This document shows, one piece after another, positions 33,481-44,094 of a stretch of 64,000 bases of DNA. The DNA comes from Bremia lactucae (taxonomy: Eukaryota; Oomycota; Peronosporomycetes; Peronosporales; Peronosporaceae), in NCBI RefSeq assembly GCF_004359215.1, contig NC_090613.1:6413036-6477035 (forward strand), given 5' to 3'. The position numbers and the translations under genes were made by a program. Within the stretch, counting starts at the first letter, position 1; each line of letters begins with the position of its first letter. The notes beneath the pieces were generated by a model, which searched no databases, had not been told where the DNA came from, and was given only the letters and a program-made list of their open reading frames with translations.

Positions 33481-35040
33481 AAGAGGTTGAAGACCTAATT
33501 ATAGGCCTACCATTCGCCCGTATATGAAGACGCACCTGTATTTTACAGGGGTCGTCTGAAACGGTATGTAGACCCAAATGTTGTTACATATTCCCATCCG
33601 TCTAAGGAGACCCATGGTGACGCCAATTGTGAGTCGAGCGTCGTTCGGGTGAGGGGGACGGAGAAGGCGAAAAACTATCGGACCAACGCCTCCCACCACA
33701 AACTGGACTTGGAGAGCGAGGGACATCACGCGAGTAACGCGGATTCCTCAGCATTATCCTCTCAAAGAGGTCCAAGCGAGTCTTCAGGCGTCCATAACCC
33801 TGACGAGCCTTCGCTCGGACATCATAAAGATCCGAGGTCAGTCGCGAGACTTGACCCTCGAGATCCGCAATACGTCCTTCAGCAGAGCTAAACGCCTGTG
33901 ACTGAACGGACGAAGGTAAGGCAGCCGCGAGTAGGTGGGCAAGATCGCCACTCCTATCGGGCGCCGCCTGCACTAATGAATGCGAGTGGGAATCAACGCT
34001 TCCTTGTTGGAAGATTGCTTGCCCACCGCTCCGTGAGGCAAGGGTATCAGATCCTCGTCCAATACTTAAGGTTACCCGAAGAGTTTTGACTCTTGGGAAC
34101 TGATCGATACCCTACGTATTGATGTGCCCGGCGTGGTGGCTGCCTATGAAAAGGAGCCCCAGCTGAGGCCTCTTCGCTAGTCTCAAATGGACTACCAGAA
34201 GTAGCGTTGTGAGAAGAAACGGGGGGGGGGGTACAGTACTGTCGATGATTTCTTTGATGCGCAAGCGGGCGAAATCAATTCGCTGCGACCGCTGTCTCAT
34301 CGCATCGGAATGCGGATGAATGCGGCGCATGAATTCCGCCTCTAATTAATCATTTGTTTTATTTGAATGCAAAACGACCAGAATCGGGAAAATACGCATA
34401 AGCGATTTTTTCTAAGCCTTCCATAATTTAAAGACACCATATTAGTTATGTGCGTCTAAAATAGCGCACTTTGGAAGCGACGCTCTTGGCCCGTTTAAGC
34501 GAGGCCGTTTAGATGGAGGGGGCGTCGGTAATATGTTACCCGTCATCACATAGCCACGTACAAAACGACTGGCTTGTGACATTGACTGAGCACGTTCACG
34601 TGTCGTCGGTGAAGCTTTAAGCTCAAAATCCTATATATCAGAACCAAAAATGGATAATGGTCTATGCGATAGACATTGTGGTTTTACCCAAGAGTAGCGG
34701 CTGCGCCACTGCGGGCAGCGCTCTCATTAATGGTTGCTGCGCTATCCAGCGTGTAACGGCGCACTACGACTTGTACTGCTTCAGTACAAGTCCACTTCGC
34801 ACTGCTTCAGTTGCGAGTGGTGCCTTACGTTATTTCACGTACACTAGTACGTGCAGAGGAAGACTTCTCTTTAAGGTAAAGAGGAATAAATGAAAACTGT
34901 ATCAATATTATTCAGTATCTCTTCTATCTATCTTGTACATGCTAACTTAATTATAATCTAATACTAAACATGCAATTGAATTCTTATCTTATCTGTATCT
35001 CTCTTTTGTTTATCTCTACAGCTGATTAGTCTGCGGAATA
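32670..35040. repeat. near-identical 2.4-kb block, partner at 60525-62893
   Basis: From the GGCGTCCGAGGATGGCGCAG motif (near 32675) to about 35040 the sequence matches 60525-62893 with only scattered single differences by eye. The homologous flanks on both sides are clearly more diverged. The block includes integrase (-), integrase tail (+), the antisense ORF fragment and a truncated LTR. Confidence 0.8.
33485..34740 (-). pseudogene. family C 3' piece in reverse orientation: aORF fragment (-) opposite integrase C-terminus (+)
   Basis: The plus strand at 33485-33891 encodes an integrase C-terminal module and tail (RLKRYVDPNVV-like, SHPSKETHGDANCESS). The minus strand at 34330-33602 encodes the matching antisense ORF end (SAEGRIADLEGQVSRLTSDL, LFERIMLRNPRYSRDVPRSP) and, further upstream to about 34740, its middle part. 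This is a second family C 3' end facing the first, so the block 30.6-34.7 kb is two 3' ends joined head to head. Confidence 0.6.
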
Positions 35041-35191
35041 AATTGATATAATTGTCTATACCAATTTATGGATAAGAAATTTGAACATTACTATTTAAAG
35101 TAATATCCTCCAAAGATTATCTACCTTTTCGATAATATATTAATTAACAACCTTTAAGTGTTAATTTCATGTAACGATACACCCTGTTACA
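34740..35191 (-). repeat. truncated family A LTR
   Basis: It is the reverse complement of the A2 3' LTR (29436-29876), ending CCTGTTACA at 35191. Its left end is fused to the middle of a family C antisense ORF fragment. Confidence 0.7.
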
Positions 35192-36149
35192 TGGACAATG
35201 TACTCCACTTCGCTTAGCGAAAAACACTTAATGTCTGTCCACCAACTCCAAGGTCCAACTTCACGTTTGGTCGTGGGGCCTGACCCGTCGACCTAAATTC
35301 ACCTGTATACAAATTACGAGTTCGTAACACTTGGCCCTGACCCCTGACGACGCTCTTTATCCATAGAATTCAAACGTAAAGAAATCCTAGCCAGCTCTGC
35401 CGCAATGTCGCTGCCCGGTTAGGGTTCCACACTTGGCACTCCCCTTTCGCGAGCGCCCAAGTACTCTTCCTCAGTGGCGCCCCTTCGCGTGCTGCCACAT
35501 GCGCTTCTTCCCCATACGCATTCCCTGCGTAATTAGGTGTTGCGCCCCTAAGCACTTCCTCATCCGCCACTGGGCTCATAACCTTCTAATAAAAAGCAAG
35601 AAAGGTCTCCAAAGAAGTGTTTTCAAAGATTAAGTTTATAAACAACACTATTTGTGTCATACCTCCTACCACCCTGATTTGCAGTTGCTCGTTGCTCCTG
35701 CGAAATGGTATGCTCACACCTTCCGTCTTTTCTGTCACCTGCAACACACCAAAATATACAAATGAAAGACAATTCTGGAGAACGGCAGTTGTTTTCTTGA
35801 TGGCTTGGGACCTGGCGGTATTTCAATCTGTGAAATACCATTTTCCAACAGTGTTCACCGTCGCGAACTCGTGGACGGCGCAACAAACCCAATTGCGCTG
35901 AGGACAGGGGTCTTATAGGCTGTTTGCTCTTACTGTACCTGTTCATCGCCGCAATTCCAGTGACTCCAGCGACTCATTTGCTTTGCAAGTATAAAAAAAT
36001 CAATTTTATATTGTTGTACTACAAAAGAGAGTTTGACTCTGGAGGAAACTTGAGTAGCCCCGCTGGGCAGTAAAAACTCCAAAAACCTCTTGAAAAGGCC
36101 TATACGCTTATTTTAAGATGACTGGCTCGTTAGAGGTGGGTTCGTTAAG
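35192..36149. other. unassigned stretch between family C block and DNA transposon
   Basis: Short open frames exist on the minus strand (35579-35370, MSPVADEEVLRGATPN; 35946-35623) but neither has a recognised domain or a second copy here. They may be remnants of another element. Confidence 0.35.
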
Positions 36150-37275
36150 GGTATTGATACCCCACAGCTAAAATTGATATCCCCACAACTATTTCTCAAA
36201 ATGTTTTTTATTTTGAATTTCATAAACCGCTCCTACTTAAATTGTTACTCCCACAACTTTTTTAAAAAAATGCTTTTAAATTCGCAAACTAAAGTTGTTA
36301 GTCCCACAACTTCTGTAAAGATATTAATTGCTATAAACACAACGCCGAAAACATGACGTTACATCAAAAACTCGATGAAGGAAAACTGGATCTGAACTAG
36401 CCAAAAGTCTCGTTCCTCACTAATGCAATTGCATTAACCCAAGGTAACTTTACACCAAGATGCAGCTGAGCCATTTGCCAGTGGTTACTATTGACTTGCA
36501 AGAGTACCTTTCCTTTCGCTACTGTGGTGTATGGATTGAAAGAAGTTTCGGATCCATCTTCAGTCAAAATAAACACTGACCTTGAATAGCAGGTAGCTGC
36601 AAGAACAGCACATGCAGGAGAACCAAACCAGCTGGTTACAGGTATCGGTCCATTGCAGCAGGTGAGCAATTGCATGATAACCACATTTCGTATGTTCCTC
36701 ATAAGTCACTATGTTGTATCGCAGATTTTCTTAAAGCTTATGCGTAGCCATCAATGAATGCAAACTCTTGTGCATCTTTGAAGAGCTCTTCAAATGTGTT
36801 ATAGGTTTGGTGTACTGGTGCTAAAATGTTGTAAAGGGCAAGTGTCTTTGTCAAGTTTTGATGTAAGCATTGAATGAATGGAAACTGTATAAAGGAGCTG
36901 AACAAGCATCCTTCATATAGATAAAGAATACTGTGGACATTGTGGCATCAATCTACAGTCGAAACATAGTATGTACTAGCCAATCAAAGCCGAAATATAA
37001 TAGTAATAGCCACTGCTAGTTGAAATATAATATATATTAGCCAATCACAGGTGACACATAATGTCTATTGGCGATTCGGCATTTTGGATTGAACTTGCAA
37101 TTAAAATCATTACAGAAGTTGTGGAAATAACCATTTTAATTGCGAGTTTAAAATTATTATTTTTCTAAAAAAATAGTTGTGAGAGTAACAATTTAAGTCA
37201 TTTAAATTTAAATAAATATTAATTAAAAATAGCTGTGGGAATATCAATTTTAGTTGTGGGGACCGTTCTTTTACC
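36150..37275. mobile_element. DNA transposon with long terminal inverted repeats
   Basis: The sequence CCCCACAGCTAAAATTGATA near 36160 is matched in reverse at 37261. The inverted arms extend about 180 bp inward on each side with subterminal repeats of CCCACAACT. Total length is about 1.1 kb. No clear target site duplication was found. Inside is a short minus-strand ORF (36702-36397) and degenerate repeats with AGCCAATCA motifs (36960-37060). The superfamily is not determined; the long arms would suit a MULE-like or foldback element. Confidence 0.7.
36397..36702 (-). pseudogene. short ORF inside the inverted-repeat transposon, faintly OTU-protease-like
   Basis: A 101-codon ORF containing TSWFGSPACAVLAATCYSR and VLLQVNSNHWQMAQL. 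The NHW after a hydrophobic strand, with a preceding W-G-S plus alanine-rich helix, resembles the C-terminal part of OTU-type cysteine protease domains carried by some eukaryotic transposons. The catalytic cysteine region is absent, so at best this is a fragment. The family call is weak. Confidence 0.35.
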
Positions 37276-37859
37276 ATAAAGTCAAAGCCTTGGTGTTATT
37301 GATTAGCCAAACTATCCAATCATCTGAAGAAATCGTCGGCAAATACAATAAATCTCAAAATGTGTCTTGATTCCTTTGCGATGTAGATTCCTTCTTCAAG
37401 AGGTCCTTGCACGCCGATATATTAGTCCCATCTTCACGTGTGCCTGAATTCTAGTGCCTTGTTGGTCACACTTTACTCGGATTTGCTGAAGCTACCCGTT
37501 GCTGCCTACCTCTACCAATGCTTGGCTCTTTTTAGTCTCGTCCCGTTATAATTTTAAATCATGGCCACCTTTTCGCCTTAGGCGGCAGATAATTCACGTG
37601 AGGCCTCTATAGTTACATACCCCTGCCCTAACATTTTCAACCAACAAGTAGTATTTATTCACAGGAACATTTGCAGAGACTCATGAGCAACCACGGTAAC
37701 CCCCCCCCGTACTGAACGTGTCTTTTTTTGAATAATACTTTCCGTTACTAGCGCCATGGATGCCGTCGTAACGACACTTTATCAGTATTACATCAACTTT
37801 TTCTCAGTGCCTCGCAGTGAAGCAGCCTCTGCATCTCGCCTGTCGCAATATCTAATCTT
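37276..37859. other. upstream region of the RME-8-like gene
   Basis: No independent gene is supported. An ATG at 37756 in good context (GCGCCATGGATG) opens a 61-codon frame that overlaps the main gene out of frame. It could be a first exon or an upstream ORF. A 9-C tract lies near 37700. Confidence 0.4.
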
Positions 37860-40800
37860 ATGGTGGCGAACCCACTTATTGACTCTACTCTACCATCAGG
37901 AAGTTTTTCGGGCGGTGACACAGTTATCGCACAATATCTAGCAACTAAAGAGTCATGGTGGGTCACATATCCACGCATTCTCGTGGTCACGGCTTCCACA
38001 CTAAGCACGTACAACCCAGAAACATTTTTATGCACAAATCAGTGGAATATTATTGACATCGAAGCCGTGAAGCTATTCCCGACTAAAAATGACTTCGTTC
38101 TTAGACTCGAGACATCACGTTTCCGTTCAGCCAGATTGAAGTTTAACTGCCCCGCTAGGGGCCATCTACTATCGCTACTAGCAAAGCTGCGTTGCCAAGC
38201 TAAAGGAAAAGCATCGCTCTATCGTTTAGTGTATGCCCCAAGAATCCACTTCCGCTGTATTGAGCAATATGCCAATGGGTCCAACAAACTGCTGTTCTTG
38301 CAAGTGACGGTGTCGAGTATTGTCTTCTTGGACGAACGCGGGCGCCATGTTCAGAATCTTCCGTATCTTTATTTACGCATGACCGCATACTCGACTGAGC
38401 ATTGCGAGGGCATGGTGCTGTCGACAGCTTTTCATGATCGATTCTTTATCTGCACCGATAGACATGATTGTCTAAATGCGATCGTAGCTGCTGCAAATGA
38501 GGTGGGGATTGGGCTTTGCACGACCTCAACACACATCACGGCGCAGCAACTTCGGTTTCATAATTTAAAGTTGCTGAATCGTGCATCAGTCATCCGTTTC
38601 GATGTCAAGATGGCAAATACGACGGTGGATGAGGGCGACGCAGTGCCTCGGAGCGATTCTAGCGACACCGAAAAGAAGGTATATAAGAAGATACAATTAA
38701 TTCTTCAGGGCGATTTTATAGTCGAGATGCACTGTTCCATGCGCACTGTAATTGCGCGTCCGTACAGCGCACTTTTAGCGATTGTCCGCCCTGATTGGGA
38801 TCTGCGAATGCTAGTGTTGGAATTTAAGCAAGAAGAATTGCTTATCCTTGACGTAGACGGCCGCGATCAGCTTGTCATCATGCTACTGCTGGTGTGTCGA
38901 GAGGCAGGTCAGCACAATGTTGTCCTCAACTCTTCGAGATTCAATTATTGCCGATTCTACTACCCTCATACTGCTGACAGCGCCACTGATGATAGCAATA
39001 CTGCCGGCGTGACAATGACAACGTTCTTGCTAAGGCGACTCTCGCATACAGGTCGCGGAGAAGACAGCTACGGCGAAAAAGGTCGAAGCAGCAGTGTGTG
39101 GTCTTTTCGCAGGCGACAAGGTGGACTTCGGGCTTCATTAGGAAACAATGACACAGCAAGATCTGATACGAGCCAGCGTGGCGGGTGGTTTCAGCGCCGT
39201 ATCAATAGTAACAAGCGTGCAACAGAGCCTTCGTTCGACATGCGCCATTCCATCGACTCAGGCCTATTCATGTATGAGGGCGTGAGCATCACTGTTGCTA
39301 TGGAAGAGCTCAATGCCAATCTCCCACTGGACGAGCTTATGCACAGCGGACCTGGGCAAGCTGACGAAGTAAACAAGTCGATAAGACTTGTCTTTGAGCA
39401 TTTTATTATGTTAGTAGCCACACATAGACGATATGGAGATACAACCAGATCTGAGATAACCACCACCATACAAGCACTTTTGCGCTTATATCACCATCCA
39501 GATGCATGCTTCACAGACGAGATGGTTTGTAAGCTTGCTTGTTATGACATGTTATTTTGAATGCTGACCATTGTGTTTGCGGGTAGATTCCTCAACTTTT
39601 TGACACTGTCCATGAGCTCGTATTACAGCAAGAAGTTCTTACTTGCTACTGGTGCCTCAGGTTGCTGCAATGTTTGTTGGGCATTCGGACTATCAATACT
39701 GCTCCAGGGTGCAATGGAGCTGGGGACCAGCGTGCTAAACTGATTCAGCACCTTGTCTACCACGAGGCGCTGCTACATACCATTGCCGAACTTATTCCGG
39801 CCTCGTTAGATGACTTGAACAATTCATCTGGCGTAGCAAACTTGTCTTTTAACGGAACAGCTTTCTGGGTGGATGATCCAGAAATTGAATTTGACTTGCT
39901 ATCTAATTCTTCAACACATCCCTCCATCTTATTCACAAAGGAGGCTCAGATCCAGAATACAATTAATGTGGTATTTTACGAGACGCTACTCACATTGCAC
40001 CAAATAGTGGTGTATCTGCAAAGTGCAGTAATGGAGCAGCGGGCGACGCTTGATTGCCCAAATTACGTTGCGGCGAGCAACCGACATTCGTTGCAAAAGA
40101 ATAATCTTAATGATACATTGGCTGTCAAGCAGATAGAGGCTGTTGCAGAAAAACTACTGGAAAAACACCGATTTCTGGTGGAATCAATCATCGACGTTCG
40201 TCTTGTTCGGATGGCCGAGACATCAGTGGCACTCGTAAAATTCGTATTGTGTCACTTCGCGACCAGAGCCACACATCAACCTCATGTATCGCCTTTGTCG
40301 CATTTTATTGAAAGAGATTATAACGATACTCAAAAGGAACGTCTGCGCGCGTTGAATTCTTTTTTGAATAGCTACCAAGCCATAACTGAGAGCAGCTTGG
40401 AGCCTCCGTCACTTTTATTCTGTACTGGAAAAACAATTGAAATGCCGGTTTATGCATTTAGCAACAGCACTAGCGATTGCACAAATGCGGCAGCGGACAG
40501 GCTGCTTTACCAAAAAAAGTTGAATGATGTTGCATCGAACGGATCAATGAGACTTGAGTATTTAAACTCTATGAAGTCACCGAGTTCAATCCGAGATGAT
40601 AAAAAGAACACGCCAATAAAACCAGAGCCATATAAAAGTCCGTCGGAAGAGATGCTGCAAAAATTGTTAACGCAAAAGAAAAAGAAAAAGTGTATTTTAT
40701 CACTTAATGGCGAAAGCACTTGCAGAAGCCACGTCAAGCAGCAAGCAAAGTACGATCTTAATCATGCTTTTGGACCACAAATCTGCAAAAAACAAAACCA

Positions 40801-41437
40801 ACTGTCGGTTCCAGCGCCAGAGAAGCGCTTGAGTGGTCAAATAAGTCCTATAAGTATTGCTTGTAAAGAGACAAGTTTCTTAAGTGAAATGGACACAGAA
40901 AACACAATCCGTCCATTGCTGGAAAGTCGTTACTCTTTTCCTGGTACCTGCTCATCGCAAGCCTTTCAGGCGTCTTTCAAAGCGTCAGGAAGTCGAACAT
41001 CGAACGAATGCGATGCATGCATTGGATGCAATGATGTGTGTACGAACGAGATTTGCTTTTCATGTGCTGAGAAGAAATACCACGTGTGTGTCGCCTTTGC
41101 AAACTCTTTAGTTACTTCTAGGGCAACAGGGCATCAAAGTATATCAAATTATCGCATGTCGTCGTCAAATGAACATTCCTGCAACGTTGAGCGAGAGTAT
41201 TCTTCCTGCGAAATGAAACGGCACCAAAACCAGCGTTCATGTTGGATCCGTATCGGTGACAGTATTGCAGACGTGACAAGTTTGCTTGTCGTGCATCCTG
41301 GAGGAGCACATGTGATACTGGAGGCAGCAAAGCATGGCAAAGATTGCGGGCGAATTTTGGAACTGCACCCACCTGCTGCATTGGAAAAAGTAATGCAGTA
41401 TCGCCTGGGTCGATATTACTGTTGCAGCTCGTCTTGA
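37860..41437 (+). CDS. RME-8/DNAJC13-like N-terminal protein ending in a cytochrome b5-like domain
   Basis: Two exons: 37860-39524 and 39587-41437, joined by a phase-0 62-bp intron (GTTTGT...GGGTAG), giving about 1171 residues. Residues 1-370 resemble the N-terminal PH-like repeats of RME-8 (AQYLATKESWWVTYPRILVV, QLILQGDFIVEM, VIARPYSALLAIV, then FNYCRFY). RME-8 is an endosomal DnaJ protein of about 2200-2500 residues. Near residue 480 NANLPLDEL recalls its next conserved segment, and exon 2 begins with alpha-helical, armadillo-like sequence. No J domain (HPD) or GYF-type repeats are seen. Residues 850-1080 are low complexity with a cysteine cluster (CDACIGCNDVC). The last 65 residues look like cytochrome b5, with heme histidines in VHPGG (about 1125) and LHPP (24 residues later). 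The start is uncertain. It converges with the next gene. Confidence 0.65.
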
Positions 41438-41575
41438 GACACCACTCTATTGCGATTAGCGAATGTTATGGCTCATGCAGTAGAATTCCTCGTTACATAA
41501 CTCCACTAAATCCTAAATTTTAAGCATATTTTGCTGAAGCAACACCTTCACCTTTCCATCGTGATAGCATTAATG
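41438..41575. other. short convergent intergenic spacer
   Basis: Only 138 bp separate the stop codons of two convergent genes, so their 3' UTRs probably overlap or abut. Confidence 0.6.
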
Positions 41576-43294
41576 CTATTCTCTCTTATTAAGCTTTTGT
41601 AGAAAACGCAGTGTTGTCTTCGCCATGATAGAAGTTAACTGGGAGACAATTCCTTCAAGAATCTCCACATGACCAGTACATTGTTGTGGAAATTTTGAAA
41701 TTAGCGTGAATATAACTGTTGCAAATTTGAGCGAGCCTTTAATGTCCCCAAGATCCGGGCGCTCCAGAACGGTTTCAACCGCTTCAATAAACAGTTCTAT
41801 TGTCGATGATGATAACGCTGGTTTCATGCTGAATATGTTTTGGAATACCAATAATGCCGAATCATTGGAAAGCAAAAGCGAGCTCGAAGAATTGGCACTA
41901 CCGCTGGCTGTAGTTGCTTTTAAAGATCTTCGAAGATATTCGTCCAGCTGGTGAATTGGTATTGAGTATGGAATCTGTAAAATTCGAATAATTGCTTCCG
42001 CTTGCGGAGGCCCAATGTCATACTTGGAATTATTAAAATTTCCACCCACCAAAAGGGGAAGTAAAAGTGAGTCAACAAGAGCTTCACTATAATTAGGACT
42101 ATAGCGAAGCGCGGTCTGGAGAAGTACACGAGAGATGACTGATTTGGCCGAGCAGATCTTCGGTAAGATGCTAGTTTCGAGAAAGATTGCTGCGTACCGC
42201 GAACTCCAATTAGAATCAACTAATGCACTGCCAACAAGACGATAGCAATTGCTTGCGTTAGTATACATTATTATCATTTTTAGAAGATATCTACCTTGTG
42301 ATCTGAAATAGAGCTTCGTCCATGGTCAAGTCCATACGAAGTTTCTTGCACAAAAGCTGAAAAGTCACCTCGTTAGCTACATTGGCAGTCTGAACGTCAT
42401 TAACGACTTCAGCTATCAAATCGAAAGCACGTGAAGCTACATCATCAATCACAATTGCTGTTTCATTTTTCAGCTGAGCGAGCTGCTTAGCCAGTCCGGA
42501 CGCGCGATCTTCCACCTATCGCAAAAGACGACGTGTGAAAGCAAGCAATACATATCCGATTGTAGAAATATGTTTCAGACCTCTTTTGATAGCAAAGGTT
42601 GTTGGTGTATCATCATTCCTGTTTGTGTCGAAATTGGCAATTTATCCCTCGAATTCTGTTGCATTGGTTTCAATGTGGCCGAAGTATCTAGAGTTTCGGC
42701 TTTAAAGCGCTTTTTTACTCGAAAATATGCCGTTATTGGAGTCATAGAGCAAATTTCTGACGATAATGCCTTTGGCATATTTTCTGCCTCAAATTCATGT
42801 AAGGAGAAGTCGACTTGATTCAATGTCAGCCGCCGCATCCGACGTCGGAACGCAGAATTTTTGGGCAAATTTTTTTTTTTTTTTCTACTTTCCTCAACTC
42901 CAAGCACCATTTCTGCTAACGTCAAACATACAGCATCAGTTTCGTATCGTCGTGGCATTGCTGTCACTTGAAGGAAGGCTTTTGCCAGGCTCATAGCCGC
43001 TTCAGTGCTTGGAGATGCCCCGCTCGCCAACGCACTCCATATATCGCGCTGCACTCGCAAACTATGCTGCTCAAGGCAGATGCCAAGTTTGGAGTATTCT
43101 CTATCATCGTCTGTAATTTCGCCGTCTTCCACTTCAACGAAGATACTTAGCTCGTGTAAAATGTCGGGGGCAACTTGGCGATTATCTGCGAATAGTAGCA
43201 TGGCGCTTATAGCACTGGTAATGAAAAGAAGATGGTCATTACGAACCTTGCAGATATTCGCGCACCCCGAAGGCGCCTTTAGACTGAGCCGCAA
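41576..43294 (-). CDS. FANCE-like Fanconi anemia core-complex protein (tentative)
   Basis: Three exons on the minus strand: 43294-42581, 42515-42295 and 42227-41576. The introns are 42516-42580 (65 bp, GTCTGA...GATAG) and 42228-42294 (67 bp, GTAGAT...GGCAG with the branch-point sequence TACTAAC). The spliced frame is 528 residues with no stop, close to the roughly 536 of human FANCE. The C-terminal half is a helical repeat region (YSEALVDSLLLPLLVGG, SSTIELFIEAVETVLERPDL, KFATVIFTLISKFPQQC, MAKTTLRFLQKL) that resembles the FANCE C-terminal domain, which in the pathway binds FANCD2 to the core ligase complex. The N-terminal half is helical with a basic stretch and was not recognised. The alternative is another HEAT-like protein. 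A 14-T run in intron-free exon 1 (near 42870) encodes a lysine run. Confidence 0.5.
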
Positions 43295-44094
43295 AGGCTA
43301 AACGCTGCATGCTGGACAAAAATTAGGGCAATCGATGAAACTTGCAATTTCATACGCTCAATTTGTATGGACTAAAAATCAGATTCATTTCGTTAAATTT
43401 GTTGCTGATAAGCTTTTAACCTAGTCGGCCTTTCAGGCACGATCGGCCAAAGCTTTAAATTTATGTGACGAGCGCGGACATGTGCGCACTCGCAAGTATA
43501 TGCATTTGACAAACTTATTAATCTTTGGCATCTGATACGTTAGAAAAACACCTAGCAACTAGTCAATATTAAGCTCGCCGTCTTAAATGCCAACCGAGAC
43601 CTAAAAGTCCGATGACTTTCGTGTAAAATTAGAACGTTGGACGTCGGAAATGTTTAACTGTGCGCAATTTGCAGCTCTTGCATATCGGTGACGATTTTTA
43701 CAAATCACAGCTAGTTTTAATCGACAATTATTTACCGAAAATTGTTTAAACGAAATTCGTTTGAAAGAAGCGCAGTCACATCGATTCAAGTCTCATGAAC
43801 AATTTAAAATAGGCGGCGTTTTCAGCCATAAGATCGTGTGCGCAATAATCGTCCGAGTTTTTTTTTTTTACTTGGAAATTGCGCATGCACACGACGACGC
43901 GATGCGAAATGATGATCGTCAGGTTGGTTCTAGCTGCAGTCGAACCAAATTTTGTGCTTAAATATTCGGAAAACAAGTGAATTAGCGTGCTTAACAATTA
44001 CAAATGAAGACTAAATTATTTCAAACATTACATCATCTTTTCTTCCAAAAATCAGATTTTTACTCCTAAAAAAATAGCATTTATCCCACAAAAG
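43295..44094. promoter_or_regulatory. divergent intergenic region, shared promoter of FANCE-like gene and GDI
   Basis: The two flanking genes start 800 bp apart and point away from each other, so this stretch must hold both promoters. It is AT-rich. TCATCTTTTCTTCC near 44032 is a pyrimidine-rich sequence similar to the oomycete initiator (consensus YCAYTYY) about 60 bp before the GDI start. No other gene is seen. Confidence 0.45.

Noticed and set aside
37698..37710. Poly-C tract and similar G tracts (34221-34232, 62072-62083)
   Set aside because: Simple homopolymers; nothing beyond possible sequencing or slippage variation can be said.
37756..37941. 61-codon ORF as a separate gene
   Set aside because: It overlaps the RME-8-like gene out of frame and has no recognised domain; it may be an upstream ORF or first exon.
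37860..41437. J domain in the RME-8-like gene
   Set aside because: No HPD motif or J-like helix was found anywhere in the two exons.
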